This document shows positions 1 through 11,171 of a DNA stretch of 64,000 bases, in pieces. Location of the stretch: assembly GCA_963942565.1 (NCBI GenBank), contig OZ012688.1, forward strand, positions 26,353,966-26,417,965, given 5' to 3'. The notes under the pieces were generated by a model. It had not been told where the DNA came from and did no database searches. It saw only the letters and a program-made list of their open reading frames with translations. The position numbers were made by a program, and so were the translations under genes. How positions within the stretch are numbered: position 1 is the first letter of the stretch; the number at the start of each line of letters is the position of its first letter. This stretch comes from Maea johnstoni (lineage: Eukaryota; Annelida; Polychaeta; Spionida; Magelonidae).

Positions 1-1069
1 AAAGGAAAGTTTTCGGCTCTTAATCTTCTCGATTTTGAATTTCACCAAATCCAGGGTGCTTTACACGGTTCCTGGAGATTTCGTACCCAAGAGATTTCGT
101 CACCAGGAGGGCGCAACTTCAACCCCATGACATAATATACAACTCCAAAACACTGAATAATGCTATGAACTATTTTGAAGTGGTAAAAATATTAGTAACT
201 TGATCTTGACTTAGTTTATATGCACTTATCTGGGTGGTTTAGTTAGTTTTTTTTGCTATTCCTCTCGATCGATCTTTCACCTCACGAGATCGGTGAAAAT
301 CTCCCGTAAGTCGCTTACATTTCATGAAAATGAAGTACGCTTCATTAAAAAATGGAAAGAAACTTAACATTGTTTAATTGTCAACGAAAGTAAATGAAAA
401 AATTTACTGATTGGCCCTTCAATTGCATGGAAATATTAGAGATTTGAATTGTGTGGTGACGAATTCTCGTGGGTACGAAATCTCCAGCACCAGCGTTTTG
501 GGCATCAAGTCCTATGGCATTTGCTTGAAACGTGGGATCTAAATAGCTAAGAGTATTACAAATATGAATAGCTAGATTATGCAATCTCCAAGTTGAAAAA
601 TATGCCTTTTCCTCAATTTCGATGAAAAATCGGAAAGAAATGGTCATGAAATTTGATCGCAGTAAAAAGTAGAGAAAGTGTGATAGTTTTCCCTCTGTTT
701 TAATATTTTTTCCCGATTTATGGGATTTGATGTTCGGCGGTCGGCAAGTGTGGATAGCTTCTCTGTTCGATAACTTTATGCATGTCTTTAATGTTCTTAC
801 CCAAAATATTTACAACCTGCTGGGCGGTTACATTTCTGATTGTCAATGTGTTCCTCATCAAAAGACCTTTCAGGCAATATATACTTTATATAGGCTAAGA
901 AGTCAAATAAAAGCAGGGTAGAAGAAAAACCAGGTCCAAAATAGGCTATCTTAAAAGCATTACCAAAAAAACAAATGAATAAAATAAAACGAAATAAAAT
1001 GAAATAAAGCAAGGAAAAATAAAATCGGGAAGCATGTCCATGTATGTTGTAAGTAAAACATTAAAAATG

Positions 1070-1085
1070 AAAAAAAAAAAAAAAA
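1070..1085 (-). terminator. Pol III T-run terminator downstream of 5S copy 1, representative
   Basis: Sixteen uninterrupted A on the plus strand, i.e. T16 on the transcribed-sense strand, starting 8 nt after the 5S 3' end (intervening minus-strand sequence TCATCTC). Pol III needs about four or more T to stop, so this is far longer than necessary. Run length varies 15-17 among copies and is interrupted in copy 34. Confidence 0.9.
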
Positions 1086-1092
1086 GAGATGA

Positions 1093-1210
1093 GCCTACAA
1101 CACACAGTATTCCCAGGCGGTCACCCATCCAAGTACTAACTGCGCTCGATGTTGCTTAACTTCGGTGATCGGACGAGAACCGGTGCATTCAACATGATAT
1201 GGTCGTAGGC
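1093..1210 (-). rRNA. 5S ribosomal RNA, copy 1 (reference copy)
   Basis: Structural RNA of the large ribosomal subunit, transcribed by Pol III with TFIIIA. Read on the minus strand, the 118 nt begin GCCUACGACC and end GUUGUAGGC. Nucleotides 1-6 pair with 113-118 to close helix I. Nucleotides 16-21 pair with 57-62 in helix II. The hallmark segments GAUCACCGAAGUUAAGC and UUAGUACUUGGAUGGGUGAC are present. Length is slightly below the usual 119-121 because the terminal unpaired U residues are not counted. The mature 3' end may include one or two more nucleotides. A run of 16 T (minus strand, 1070-1085) begins 8 nt past the 3' end and is the expected Pol III terminator. The spacer to the right is long-type. 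Confidence 0.98.
1114..1161 (-). promoter_or_regulatory. Internal control region of 5S gene (box A, intermediate element, box C), representative
   Basis: By position homology with the Xenopus type 1 Pol III promoter, box A falls at RNA nucleotides 50-64 (genome 1147-1161, containing AGUUAAGCAACAU). The intermediate element falls around 67-72. Box C falls at 80-97 (1114-1131, UGGAUGGGUGACCGCCUGG). The same layout is present in every copy; variants in copies 13, 27 and 32 fall inside it. The assignment is homology-based, not measured. Confidence 0.85.
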
Positions 1211-1481
1211 ATTTGCTTGCAACTTTTAAGCGACCATATGCATCTCAAACAGGAAGTGTCCTAACATCATGCCTTATTGTCTATATTTCCTGTTTCTCCT
1301 GACCATGAACTACTCTAGAATGAAGCCAACGCTCAGGGATCTGTCCACACGTCAGCCTATACGCTCTTGGCAGGCATGTTCTCGTCCTGTGGTCTCAGCA
1401 CTACGTTTCAGTGCTGCCATCTATTCGCAGGTATCAGAATTTCTACCACCTCGTATCTCGCTGCCAAACTCTGGTGGACTG
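1211..1481. other. Proximal 5' spacer segment retained in all units, representative
   Basis: This 271-bp segment immediately upstream of the 5S start is present in both long and short units. It holds a perfect 7-bp hairpin (CAGCACT / AGTGCTG, loop of 7) at 1396-1416 and a plus-strand open frame from 1269 (73 codons in long units, 88-89 in short units). I recognise no gene in it. Retention in short units is compatible with a promoter-proximal role but does not prove one. Confidence 0.6.
1223..1230 (-). promoter_or_regulatory. AT-rich TATA-like element upstream of 5S start, representative
   Basis: Minus-strand CTTAAAAG lies at about -13 to -20 from the first 5S nucleotide. Upstream TATA-like boxes assist 5S transcription in several invertebrates, usually nearer -25 to -30, so the spacing is short and the role is a guess. 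An imperfect octamer-like ATGCATAT lies farther upstream (about 1238-1245). Copy 7 has one extra base beside the element. Confidence 0.3.
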
Positions 1482-2231
1482 TATCTTTAAAAACTCGACC
1501 GTCCATGGTCTTATGGGGTTAAGTTGTGAATATCCAATCGTTCAAAATGTCTAAAAGCCTACACCCTCATCCTCATAATAAAACCAACTGTGACGGTCAA
1601 GGCCATCGATGAGCAGAGCAAGGTACCACTCATCTCAAAACCTCACATCAGCTTGCACACAGAAAGGAAAGTTTTCGGCTCTTAATCTTCTCGATTTTGA
1701 ATTTCACCAAATCCAGGGTGCTTTACACGGTTCCTGGAGATTTCGTACCCAAGAGATTTCGTCACCAGGAGGGCGCAACTTCAACCCCATGACATAATAT
1801 ACAACTCCAAAACACTGAATAATGCTATGAACTATTTTGAAGTGGTAAAAATATTAGTAACTTGATCTTGACTTAGTTTATATGCACTTATCTGGGTGGT
1901 TTAGTTAGTTTTTTTTGCTATTCCTCTCGATCGATCTTTCACCTCACGAGATCGGTGAAAATCTCCCGTAAGTCGCTTACATTTCATGAAAATGAAGTAC
2001 GCTTCATTAAAAAATGGAAAGAAACTTAACATTGTTTAATTGTCAACGAAAGTAAATGACAAAATTTACTGATTGGCCCTTCAATTGCATGGAAATATTA
2101 GATTTGAATTGTGTGGTGACGAATTCTCGTGGGTACGAAATCTCCAGCACCAGCGTTTTGGGCATCAAGTCCTATGGCATTTGCTTGAAACGTGGGATCT
2201 AAATAGCTAAGAGTATTACAAATATGAATAG
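1482..2231. other. 750-bp spacer segment dispensable in short units, representative
   Basis: This is the segment missing from the six 910-912 bp units in the right part of the array. The junction in short units joins the base at 1481 to the base at 2232, with one base of ambiguity (a shared G). It contains the inverted-repeat module at 1734-2147 and no recognisable gene. Apart from that module, 1482-1733 and 2148-2231 hold nothing I can name. Confidence 0.85.
1734..2147. mobile_element. Inverted-repeat-bounded module (MITE-like), representative of 31 copies
   Basis: Left arm 1734-1767 and right arm 2114-2147 are 34-bp inverted repeats matching at 32 positions, both starting CTGGAGATTTCGTACCCA when read inward. 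The 346-bp interior is AT-rich, has no long open frame, and carries small hairpins: TTTCACC/GGTGAAA at 1937-1960 and ATGAAG/CTTCAT at 1992-2007. Size and structure fit a non-autonomous DNA transposon of MITE type, but I see no flanking target-site duplication, so the class is unknown. The module occurs in the opening partial spacer (72-487) and in each of the 30 complete long spacers. It is absent from the six short spacers. Confidence 0.55.
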
Positions 2232-2745
2232 CTAGATTATGCAATCTCCAAGTTGAAAAATATGCCTTTTCCTCAATTTCGATGAAAAATCGGAAAGAAA
2301 TGGTCATGAAATTTGATCGCAGTAAAAAGTAGAGAAAGTGTGATAGTTTTCCCTCTGTTTTAATATTTTTTCCCGATTTATGGGATTTGATGTTCGGCGG
2401 TCGGCAAGTGTGGATAGCTTCTCTGTTCGATAACTTTATGCATGTCTTTAATGTTCTTACCCAAAATATTTACAACCTGCTGGGCGGTTACATTTCTGAT
2501 TGTCAATGTGTTCCTCATCAAAAGACCTTTCAGGCAATATATACTTTATATAGGCTAAGAAGTCAAATAAAAGCAGGGTAGAAGAAAAACCAGGTCCAAA
2601 ATAGGCTATCTTAAAAGCATTACCAAAAAAACAAATGAATAAAATAAAACGAAATAAAATGAAATAAAGCAAGGAAAAATAAAATCGGGAAGCATGTCCA
2701 TGTATGTTGTAAGTAAAACATTAAAAATGAAAAAAAAAAAAAAAA
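2232..2745. other. Distal spacer segment with A-rich tract, representative
   Basis: This segment lies downstream (minus-strand sense) of the next 5S gene to the right and is present in all units. No gene is recognised. At about 2626-2690 it holds an A-rich stretch with imperfect repeats of AAATAAAA, ending in the T-run (minus strand) that terminates the 5S gene at 2753-2870. The equivalent segment of one unit, split at 27240/34526, is where the retrotransposon inserted. Confidence 0.75.
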
Positions 2746-2752
2746 GAGATGA

Positions 2753-2870
2753 GCCTACAACACACAGTATTCCCAGGCGGTCACCCATCCAAGTACTAAC
2801 TGCGCTCGATGTTGCTTAACTTCGGTGATCGGACGAGAACCGGTGCATTCAACATGATATGGTCGTAGGC
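2753..2870 (-). rRNA. 5S ribosomal RNA, copy 2
   Basis: Same as copy 1 by eye; terminator T16 at 2730-2745; long-type spacer to the right. Confidence 0.98.
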
Positions 2871-4414
2871 ATTTGCTTGCAACTTTTAAGCGACCATATG
2901 CATCTCAAACAGGAAGTGTCCTAACATCATGCCTTATTGTCTATATTTCCTGTTTCTCCTGACCATGAACTACTCTAGAATGAAGCCAACGCTCAGGGAT
3001 CTGTCCACACGTCAGCCTATACGCTCTTGGCAGGCATGTTCTCGTCCTGTGGTCTCAGCACTACGTTTCAGTGCTGCCATCTATTCGCAGGTATCAGAAT
3101 TTCTACCACCTCGTATCTCGCTGCCAAACTCTGGTGGACTGTATCTTTAAAAACTCGACCGTCCATGGTCTTATGGGGTTAAGTTGTGAATATCCAATCG
3201 TTCAAAATGTCTAAAAGCCTACACCCTCATCCTCATAATAAAACCAACTGTGACGGTCAAGGCCATCGATGAGCAGAGCAAGGTACCACTCATCTCAAAA
3301 CCTCACATCAGCTTGCACACAGAAAGGAAAGTTTTCGGCTCTTAATCTTCTCGATTTTGAATTTCACCAAATCCAGGGTGCTTTACACGGTTCCTGGAGA
3401 TTTCGTACCCAAGAGATTTCGTCACCAGGAGGGCGCAACTTCAACCCCATGACATAATATACAACTCCAAAACACTGAATAATGCTATGAACTATTTTGA
3501 AGTGGTAAAAATATTAGTAACTTGATCTTGACTTAGTTTATATGCACTTATCTGGGTGGTTTAGTTAGTTTTTTTTGCTATTCCTCTCGATCGATCTTTC
3601 ACCTCACGAGATCGGTGAAAATCTCCCGTAAGTCGCTTACATTTCATGAAAATGAAGTACGCTTCATTAAAAAATGGAAAGAAACTTAACATTGTTTAAT
3701 TGTCAACGAAAGTAAATGAAAAAATTTACTGATTGGCCCTTCAATTGCATGGAAATATTAGAGATTTGAATTGTGTGGTGACGAATTCTCGTGGGTACGA
3801 AATCTCCAGCACCAGCGTTTTGGGCATCAAGTCCTATGGCATTTGCTTGAAACGTGGGATCTAAATAGCTAAGAGTATTACAAATATGAATAGCTAGATT
3901 ATGCAATCTCCAAGTTGAAAAATATGCCTTTTCCTCAATTTCGATGAAAAATCGGAAAGAAATGGTCATGAAATTTGATCGCAGTAAAAAGTAGAGAAAG
4001 TGTGATAGTTTTCCCTCTGTTTTAATATTTTTTCCCGATTTATGGGATTTGATGTTCGGCGGTCGGCAAGTGTGGATAGCTTCTCTGTTCGATAACTTTA
4101 TGCATGTCTTTAATGTTCTTACCCAAAATATTTACAACCTGCTGGGCGGTTACATTTCTGATTGTCAATGTGTTCCTCATCAAAAGACCTTTCAGGCAAT
4201 ATATACTTTATATAGGCTAAGAAGTCAAATAAAAGCAGGGTAGAAGAAAAACCAGGTCCAAAATAGGCTATCTTAAAAGCATTACCAAAAAAACAAATGA
4301 ATAAAATAAAACGAAATAAAATGAAATAAAGCAAGGAAAAATAAAATCGGGAAGCATGTCCATGTATGTTGTAAGTAAAACATTAAAAATGAAAAAAAAA
4401 AAAAAAAGAGATGA

Positions 4415-4532
4415 GCCTACAACACACAGTATTCCCAGGCGGTCACCCATCCAAGTACTAACTGCGCTCGATGTTGCTTAACTTCGGTGATCGGACGAGA
4501 ACCGGTGCATTCAACATGATATGGTCGTAGGC
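4415..4532 (-). rRNA. 5S ribosomal RNA, copy 3
   Basis: Same as copy 1 by eye; T16 at 4392-4407; long-type spacer to the right. Confidence 0.98.
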
Positions 4533-6075
4533 ATTTGCTTGCAACTTTTAAGCGACCATATGCATCTCAAACAGGAAGTGTCCTAACATCATGCCTTATT
4601 GTCTATATTTCCTGTTTCTCCTGACCATGAACTACTCTAGAATGAAGCCAACGCTCAGGGATCTGTCCACACGTCAGCCTATACGCTCTTGGCAGGCATG
4701 TTCTCGTCCTGTGGTCTCAGCACTACGTTTCAGTGCTGCCATCTATTCGCAGGTATCAGAATTTCTACCACCTCGTATCTCGCTGCCAAACTCTGGTGGA
4801 CTGTATCTTTAAAAACTCGACCGTCCATGGTCTTATGGGGTTAAGTTGTGAATATCCAATCGTTCAAAATGTCTAAAAGCCTACACCCTCATCCTCATAA
4901 TAAAACCAACTGTGACGGTCAAGGCCATCGATGAGCAGAGCAAGGTACCACTCATCTCAAAACCTCACATCAGCTTGCACACAGAAAGGAAAGTTTTCGG
5001 CTCTTAATCTTCTCGATTTTGAATTTCACCAAATCCAGGGTGCTTTACACGGTTCCTGGAGATTTCGTACCCAAGAGATTTCGTCACCAGGAGGGCGCAA
5101 CTTCAACCCCATGACATAATATACAACTCCAAAACACTGAATAATGCTATGAACTATTTTGAAGTGGTAAAAATATTAGTAACTTGATCTTGACTTAGTT
5201 TATATGCACTTATCTGGGTGGTTTAGTTAGTTTTTTTTGCTATTCCTCTCGATCGATCTTTCACCTCACGAGATCGGTGAAAATCTCCCGTAAGTCGCTT
5301 ACATTTCATGAAAATGAAGTACGCTTCATTAAAAAATGGAAAGAAACTTAACATTGTTTAATTGTCAACGAAAGTAAATGACAAAATTTACTGATTGGCC
5401 CTTCAATTGCATGGAAATATTAGAGATTTGAATTGTGTGGTGACGAATTCTCGTGGGTACGAAATCTCCAGCACCAGCGTTTTGGGCATCAAGTCCTATG
5501 GCATTTGCTTGAAACGTGGGATCTAAATAGCTAAGAGTATTACAAATATGAATAGCTAGATTATGCAATCTCCAAGTTGAAAAATATGCCTTTTCCTCAA
5601 TTTCGATGAAAAATCGGAAAGAAATGGTCATGAAATTTGATCGCAGTAAAAAGTAGAGAAAGTGTGATAGTTTTCCCTCTGTTTTAATATTTTTTCCCGA
5701 TTTATGGGATTTGATGTTCGGCGGTCGGCAAGTGTGGATAGCTTCTCTGTTCGATAACTTTATGCATGTCTTTAATGTTCTTACCCAAAATATTTACAAC
5801 CTGCTGGGCGGTTACATTTCTGATTGTCAATGTGTTCCTCATCAAAAGACCTTTTAGGCAATATATACTTTATATAGGCTAAGAAGTCAAATAAAAGCAG
5901 GGTAGAAGAAAAACCAGGTCCAAAATAGGCTATCTTAAAAGCATTACCAAAAAAACAAATGAATAAAATAAAACGAAATAAAATGAAATAAAGCAAGGAA
6001 AAATAAAATCGGGAAGCATGTCCATGTATGTTGTAAGTAAAACATTAAAAATGAAAAAAAAAAAAAAAGAGATGA

Positions 6076-6193
6076 GCCTACAACACACAGTATTCCCAGG
6101 CGGTCACCCATCCAAGTACTAACTGCGCTCGATGTTGCTTAACTTCGGTGATCGGACGAGAACCGGTGCATTCAACATGATATGGTCGTAGGC
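6076..6193 (-). rRNA. 5S ribosomal RNA, copy 4
   Basis: Same as copy 1 by eye; T15 at 6054-6068; long-type spacer to the right. Confidence 0.98.
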
Positions 6194-7734
6194 ATTTGCT
6201 TGCAACTTTTAAGCGACCATATGCATCTCAAACAGGAAGTGTCCTAACATCATGCCTTATTGTCTATATTTCCTGTTTCTCCTGACCATGAACTACTCTA
6301 GAATGAAGCCAACGCTCAGGGATCTGTCCACACGTCAGCCTATACGCTCTTGGCAGGCATGTTCTCGTCCTGTGGTCTCAGCACTACGTTTCAGTGCTGC
6401 CATCTATTCGCAGGTATCAGAATTTCTACCACCTCGTATCTCGCTGCCAAACTCTGGTGGACTGTATCTTTAAAAACTCGACCGTCCATGGTCTTATGGG
6501 GTTAAGTTGTGAATATCCAATCGTTCAAAATGTCTAAAAGCCTACACCCTCATCCTCATAATAAAACCAACTGTGACGGTCAAGGCCATCGATGAGCAGA
6601 GCAAGGTACCACTCATCTCAAAACCTCACATCAGCTTGCACACAGAAAGGAAAGTTTTCGGCTCTTAATCTTCTCGATTTTGAATTTCACCAAATCCAGG
6701 GTGCTTTACACGGTTCCTGGAGATTTCGTACCCAAGAGATTTCGTCACCAGGAGGGCGCAACTTCAACCCCATGACATAATATACAACTCCAAAACACTG
6801 AATAATGCTATGAACTATTTTGAAGTGGTAAAAATATTAGTAACTTGATCTTGACTTAGTTTATATGCACTTATCTGGGTGGTTTAGTTAGTTTTTTTTG
6901 CTATTCCTCTCGATCGATCTTTCACCTCACGAGATCGGTGAAAATCTCCCGTAAGTCGCTTACATTTCATGAAAATGAAGTACGCTTCATTAAAAAATGG
7001 AAAGAAACTTAACATTGTTTAATTGTCAACGAAAGTAAATGACAAAATTTACTGATTGGCCCTTCAATTGCATGGAAATATTAGATTTGAATTGTGTGGT
7101 GACGAATTCTCGTGGGTACGAAATCTCCAGCACCAGCGTTTTGGGCATCAAGTCCTATGGCATTTGCTTGAAACGTGGGATCTAAATAGCTAAGAGTATT
7201 ACAAATATGAATAGCTAGATTATGCAATCTCCAAGTTGAAAAATATGCCTTTTCCTCAATTTCGATGAAAAATCGGAAAGAAATGGTCATGAAATTTGAT
7301 CGCAGTAAAAAGTAGAGAAAGTGTGATAGTTTTCCCTCTGTTTTAATATTTTTTCCCGATTTATGGGATTTGATGTTCGGCGGTCGGCAAGTGTGGATAG
7401 CTTCTCTGTTCGATAACTTTATGCATGTCTTTAATGTTCTTACCCAAAATATTTACAACCTGCTGGGCGGTTACATTTCTGATTGTCAATGTGTTCCTCA
7501 TCAAAAGACCTTTCAGGCAATATATACTTTATATAGGCTAAGAAGTCAAATAAAAGCAGGGTAGAAGAAAAACCAGGTCCAAAATAGGCTATCTTAAAAG
7601 CATTACCAAAAAAACAAATGAATAAAATAAAACGAAATAAAATGAAATAAAGCAAGGAAAAATAAAATCGGGAAGCATGTCCATGTATGTTGTAAGTAAA
7701 ACATTAAAAATGAAAAAAAAAAAAAAAGAGATGA

Positions 7735-7852
7735 GCCTACAACACACAGTATTCCCAGGCGGTCACCCATCCAAGTACTAACTGCGCTCGATGTTGCTTA
7801 ACTTCGGTGATCGGACGAGAACCGGTGCATTCAACATGATATGGTCGTAGGC
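7735..7852 (-). rRNA. 5S ribosomal RNA, copy 5
   Basis: Same as copy 1 by eye; T15 at 7713-7727; long-type spacer to the right. Confidence 0.98.
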
Positions 7853-9394
7853 ATTTGCTTGCAACTTTTAAGCGACCATATGCATCTCAAACAGGAAGTG
7901 TCCTAACATCATGCCTTATTGTCTATATTTCCTGTTTCTCCTGACCATGAACTACTCTAGAATGAAGCCAACGCTCAGGGATCTGTCCACACGTCAGCCT
8001 ATACGCTCTTGGCAGGCATGTTCTCGTCCTGTGGTCTCAGCACTACGTTTCAGTGCTGCCATCTATTCGCAGGTATCAGAATTTCTACCACCTCGTATCT
8101 CGCTGCCAAACTCTGGTGGACTGTATCTTTAAAAACTCGACCGTCCATGGTCTTATGGGGTTAAGTTGTGAATATCCAATCGTTCAAAATGTCTAAAAGC
8201 CTACACCCTCATCCTCATAATAAAACCAACTGTGACGGTCAAGGCCATCGATGAGCAGAGCAAGGTACCACTCATCTCAAAACCTCACATCAGCTTGCAC
8301 ACAGAAAGGAAAGTTTTCGGCTCTTAATCTTCTCGATTTTGAATTTCACCAAATCCAGGGTGCTTTACACGGTTCCTGGAGATTTCGTACCCAAGAGATT
8401 TCGTCACCAGGAGGGCGCAACTTCAACCCCATGACATAATATACAACTCCAAAACACTGAATAATGCTATGAACTATTTTGAAGTGGTAAAAATATTAGT
8501 AACTTGATCTTGACTTAGTTTATATGCACTTATCTGGGTGGTTTAGTTAGTTTTTTTTGCTATTCCTCTCGATCGATCTTTCACCTCACGAGATCGGTGA
8601 AAATCTCCCGTAAGTCGCTTACATTTCATGAAAATGAAGTACGCTTCATTAAAAAATGGAAAGAAACTTAACATTGTTTAATTGTCAACGAAAGTAAATG
8701 ACAAAATTTACTGATTGGCCCTTCAATTGCATGGAAATATTAGATTTGAATTGTGTGGTGACGAATTCTCGTGGGTACGAAATCTCCAGCACCAGCGTTT
8801 TGGGCATCAAGTCCTATGGCATTTGCTTGAAACGTGGGATCTAAATAGCTAAGAGTATTACAAATATGAATAGCTAGATTATGCAATCTCCAAGTTGAAA
8901 AATATGCCTTTTCCTCAATTTCGATGAAAAATCGGAAAGAAATGGTCATGAAATTTGATCGCAGTAAAAAGTAGAGAAAGTGTGATAGTTTTCCCTCTGT
9001 TTTAATATTTTTTCCCGATTTATGGGATTTGATGTTCGGCGGTCGGCAAGTGTGGATAGCTTCTCTGTTCGATAACTTTATGCATGTCTTTAATGTTCTT
9101 ACCCAAAATATTTACAACCTGCTGGGCGGTTACATTTCTGATTGTCAATGTGTTCCTCATCAAAAGACCTTTCAGGCAATATATACTTTATATAGGCTAA
9201 GAAGTCAAATAAAAGCAGGGTAGAAGAAAAACCAGGTCCAAAATAGGCTATCTTAAAAGCATTACCAAAAAAACAAATGAATAAAATAAAACGAAATAAA
9301 ATTAAATAAAGCAAGGAAAAATAAAATCGGGAAGCATGTCCATGTATGTTGTAAGTAAAACATTAAAAATGAAAAAAAAAAAAAAAAGAGATGA

Positions 9395-9512
9395 GCCTAC
9401 AACACACAGTATTCCCAGGCGGTCACCCATCCAAGTACTAACTGCGCTCGATGTTGCTTAACTTCGGTGATCGGACGAGAACCGGTGCATTCAACATGAT
9501 ATGGTCGTAGGC
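9395..9512 (-). rRNA. 5S ribosomal RNA, copy 6
   Basis: Same as copy 1 by eye; T16 at 9372-9387; long-type spacer to the right. Confidence 0.98.
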
Positions 9513-11053
9513 ATTTGCTTGCAACTTTTAAGCGACCATATGCATCTCAAACAGGAAGTGTCCTAACATCATGCCTTATTGTCTATATTTCCTGTTTCTC
9601 CTGACCATGAACTACTCTAGAATGAAGCCAACGCTCAGGGATCTGTCCACACGTCAGCCTATACGCTCTTGGCAGGCATGTTCTCGTCCTGTGGTCTCAG
9701 CACTACGTTTCAGTGCTGCCATCTATTCGCAGGTATCAGAATTTCTACCACCTCGTATCTCGCTGCCAAACTCTGGTGGACTGTATCTTTAAAAACTCGA
9801 CCGTCCATGGTCTTATGGGGTTAAGTTGTGAATATCCAATCGTTCAAAATGTCTAAAAGCCTACACCCTCATCCTCATAATAAAACCAACTGTGACGGTC
9901 AAGGCCATCGATGAGCAGAGCAAGGTACCACTCATCTCAAAACCTCACATCAGCTTGCACACAGAAAGGAAAGTTTTCGGCTCTTAATCTTCTCGATTTT
10001 GAATTTCACCAAATCCAGGGTGCTTTACACGGTTCCTGGAGATTTCGTACCCAAGAGATTTCGTCACCAGGAGGGCGCAACTTCAACCCCATGACATAAT
10101 ATACAACTCCAAAACACTGAATAATGCTATGAACTATTTTGAAGTGGTAAAAATATTAGTAACTTGATCTTGACTTAGTTTATATGCACTTATCTGGGTG
10201 GTTTAGTTAGTTTTTTTTGCTATTCCTCTCGATCGATCTTTCACCTCACGAGATCGGTGAAAATCTCCCGTAAGTCGCTTACATTTCATGAAAATGAAGT
10301 ACGCTTCATTAAAAAATGGAAAGAAACTTAACATTGTTTAATTGTCAACGAAAGTAAATGACAAAATTTACTGATTGGCCCTTCAATTGCATGGAAATAT
10401 TAGATTTGAATTGTGTGGTGACGAATTCTCGTGGGTACGAAATCTCCAGCACCAGCGTTTTGGGCATCAAGTCCTATGGCATTTGCTTGAAACGTGGGAT
10501 CTAAATAGCTAAGAGTATTACAAATATGAATAGCTAGATTATGCAATCTCCAAGTTGAAAAATATGCCTTTTCCTCAATTTCGATGAAAAATCGGAAAGA
10601 AATGGTCATGAAATTTGATCGCAGTAAAAAGTAGAGAAAGTGTGATAGTTTTCCCTCTGTTTTAATATTTTTTCCCGATTTATGGGATTTGATGTTCGGC
10701 GGTCGGCAAGTGTGGATAGCTTCTCTGTTCGATAACTTTATGCATGTCTTTAATGTTCTTACCCAAAATATTTACAACCTGCTGGGCGGTTACATTTCTG
10801 ATTGTCAATGTGTTCCTCATCAAAAGACCTTTCAGGCAATATATACTTTATATAGGCTAAGAAGTCAAATAAAAGCAGGGTAGAAGAAAAACCAGGTCCA
10901 AAATAGGCTATCTTAAAAGCATTACCAAAAAAACAAATGAATAAAATAAAACGAAATAAAATGAAATAAAGCAAGGAAAAATAAAATCGGGAAGCATGTC
11001 CATGTATGTTGTAAGTAAAACATTAAAAATGAAAAAAAAAAAAAAAGAGATGA

Positions 11054-11171
11054 GCCTACAACACACAGTATTCCCAGGCGGTCACCCATCCAAGTACTAA
11101 CTGCGCTCGATGTTGCTTAACTTCGGTGATCGGACGAGAACCGGTGCATTCAACATGATATGGTCGTAGGC
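11054..11171 (-). rRNA. 5S ribosomal RNA, copy 7
   Basis: Coding part same as copy 1 by eye; T15 at 11032-11046. One extra base sits next to the TATA-like element about 13 nt upstream of the start, a change seen only in this unit. Confidence 0.98.

Noticed and set aside
381-647. Minus-strand 88/69-codon frame and other small frames (64, 71, 60, 62 codons) in each unit
   Set aside because: Lengths shift with AG-dinucleotide and T-run variation, several overlap the T-run or run into 5S sequence, and composition is that of AT-rich spacer. No evidence of coding.
1269-1490. Plus-strand 73-codon frame repeated in every unit (88-89 codons in short units)
   Set aside because: No recognisable domain. 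It recurs only because the DNA is homogenised, and its 3' end changes arbitrarily at the deletion junction. Frames on the opposite strand and in other frames recur just as faithfully.
1897-1916. Box A-like TGGTTTAGTTAG followed by T8 on the plus strand, possible second Pol III gene
   Set aside because: The match to the tRNA box A consensus is 10 of 12, but the T-run follows at once, no box B lies between, and no cloverleaf can be drawn.
2101-2147. Minus-strand box B-like sequence (AATTCAAATCT), possible tRNA or SINE promoter
   Set aside because: Only a partial match and no box A at suitable spacing; it lies beside the right inverted repeat of the spacer module.
1482-2231. Search for U1, U2, U4, U5, U6, spliced-leader or histone genes linked to 5S
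   Set aside because: None of the conserved signatures I know (U6 5' end, U2 branch-site pairing region, U5 loop, histone cores) is present. A short AAACTCGAC match to U1 near 1489 is too short to count, and no convincing Sm site with flanking stems was found.
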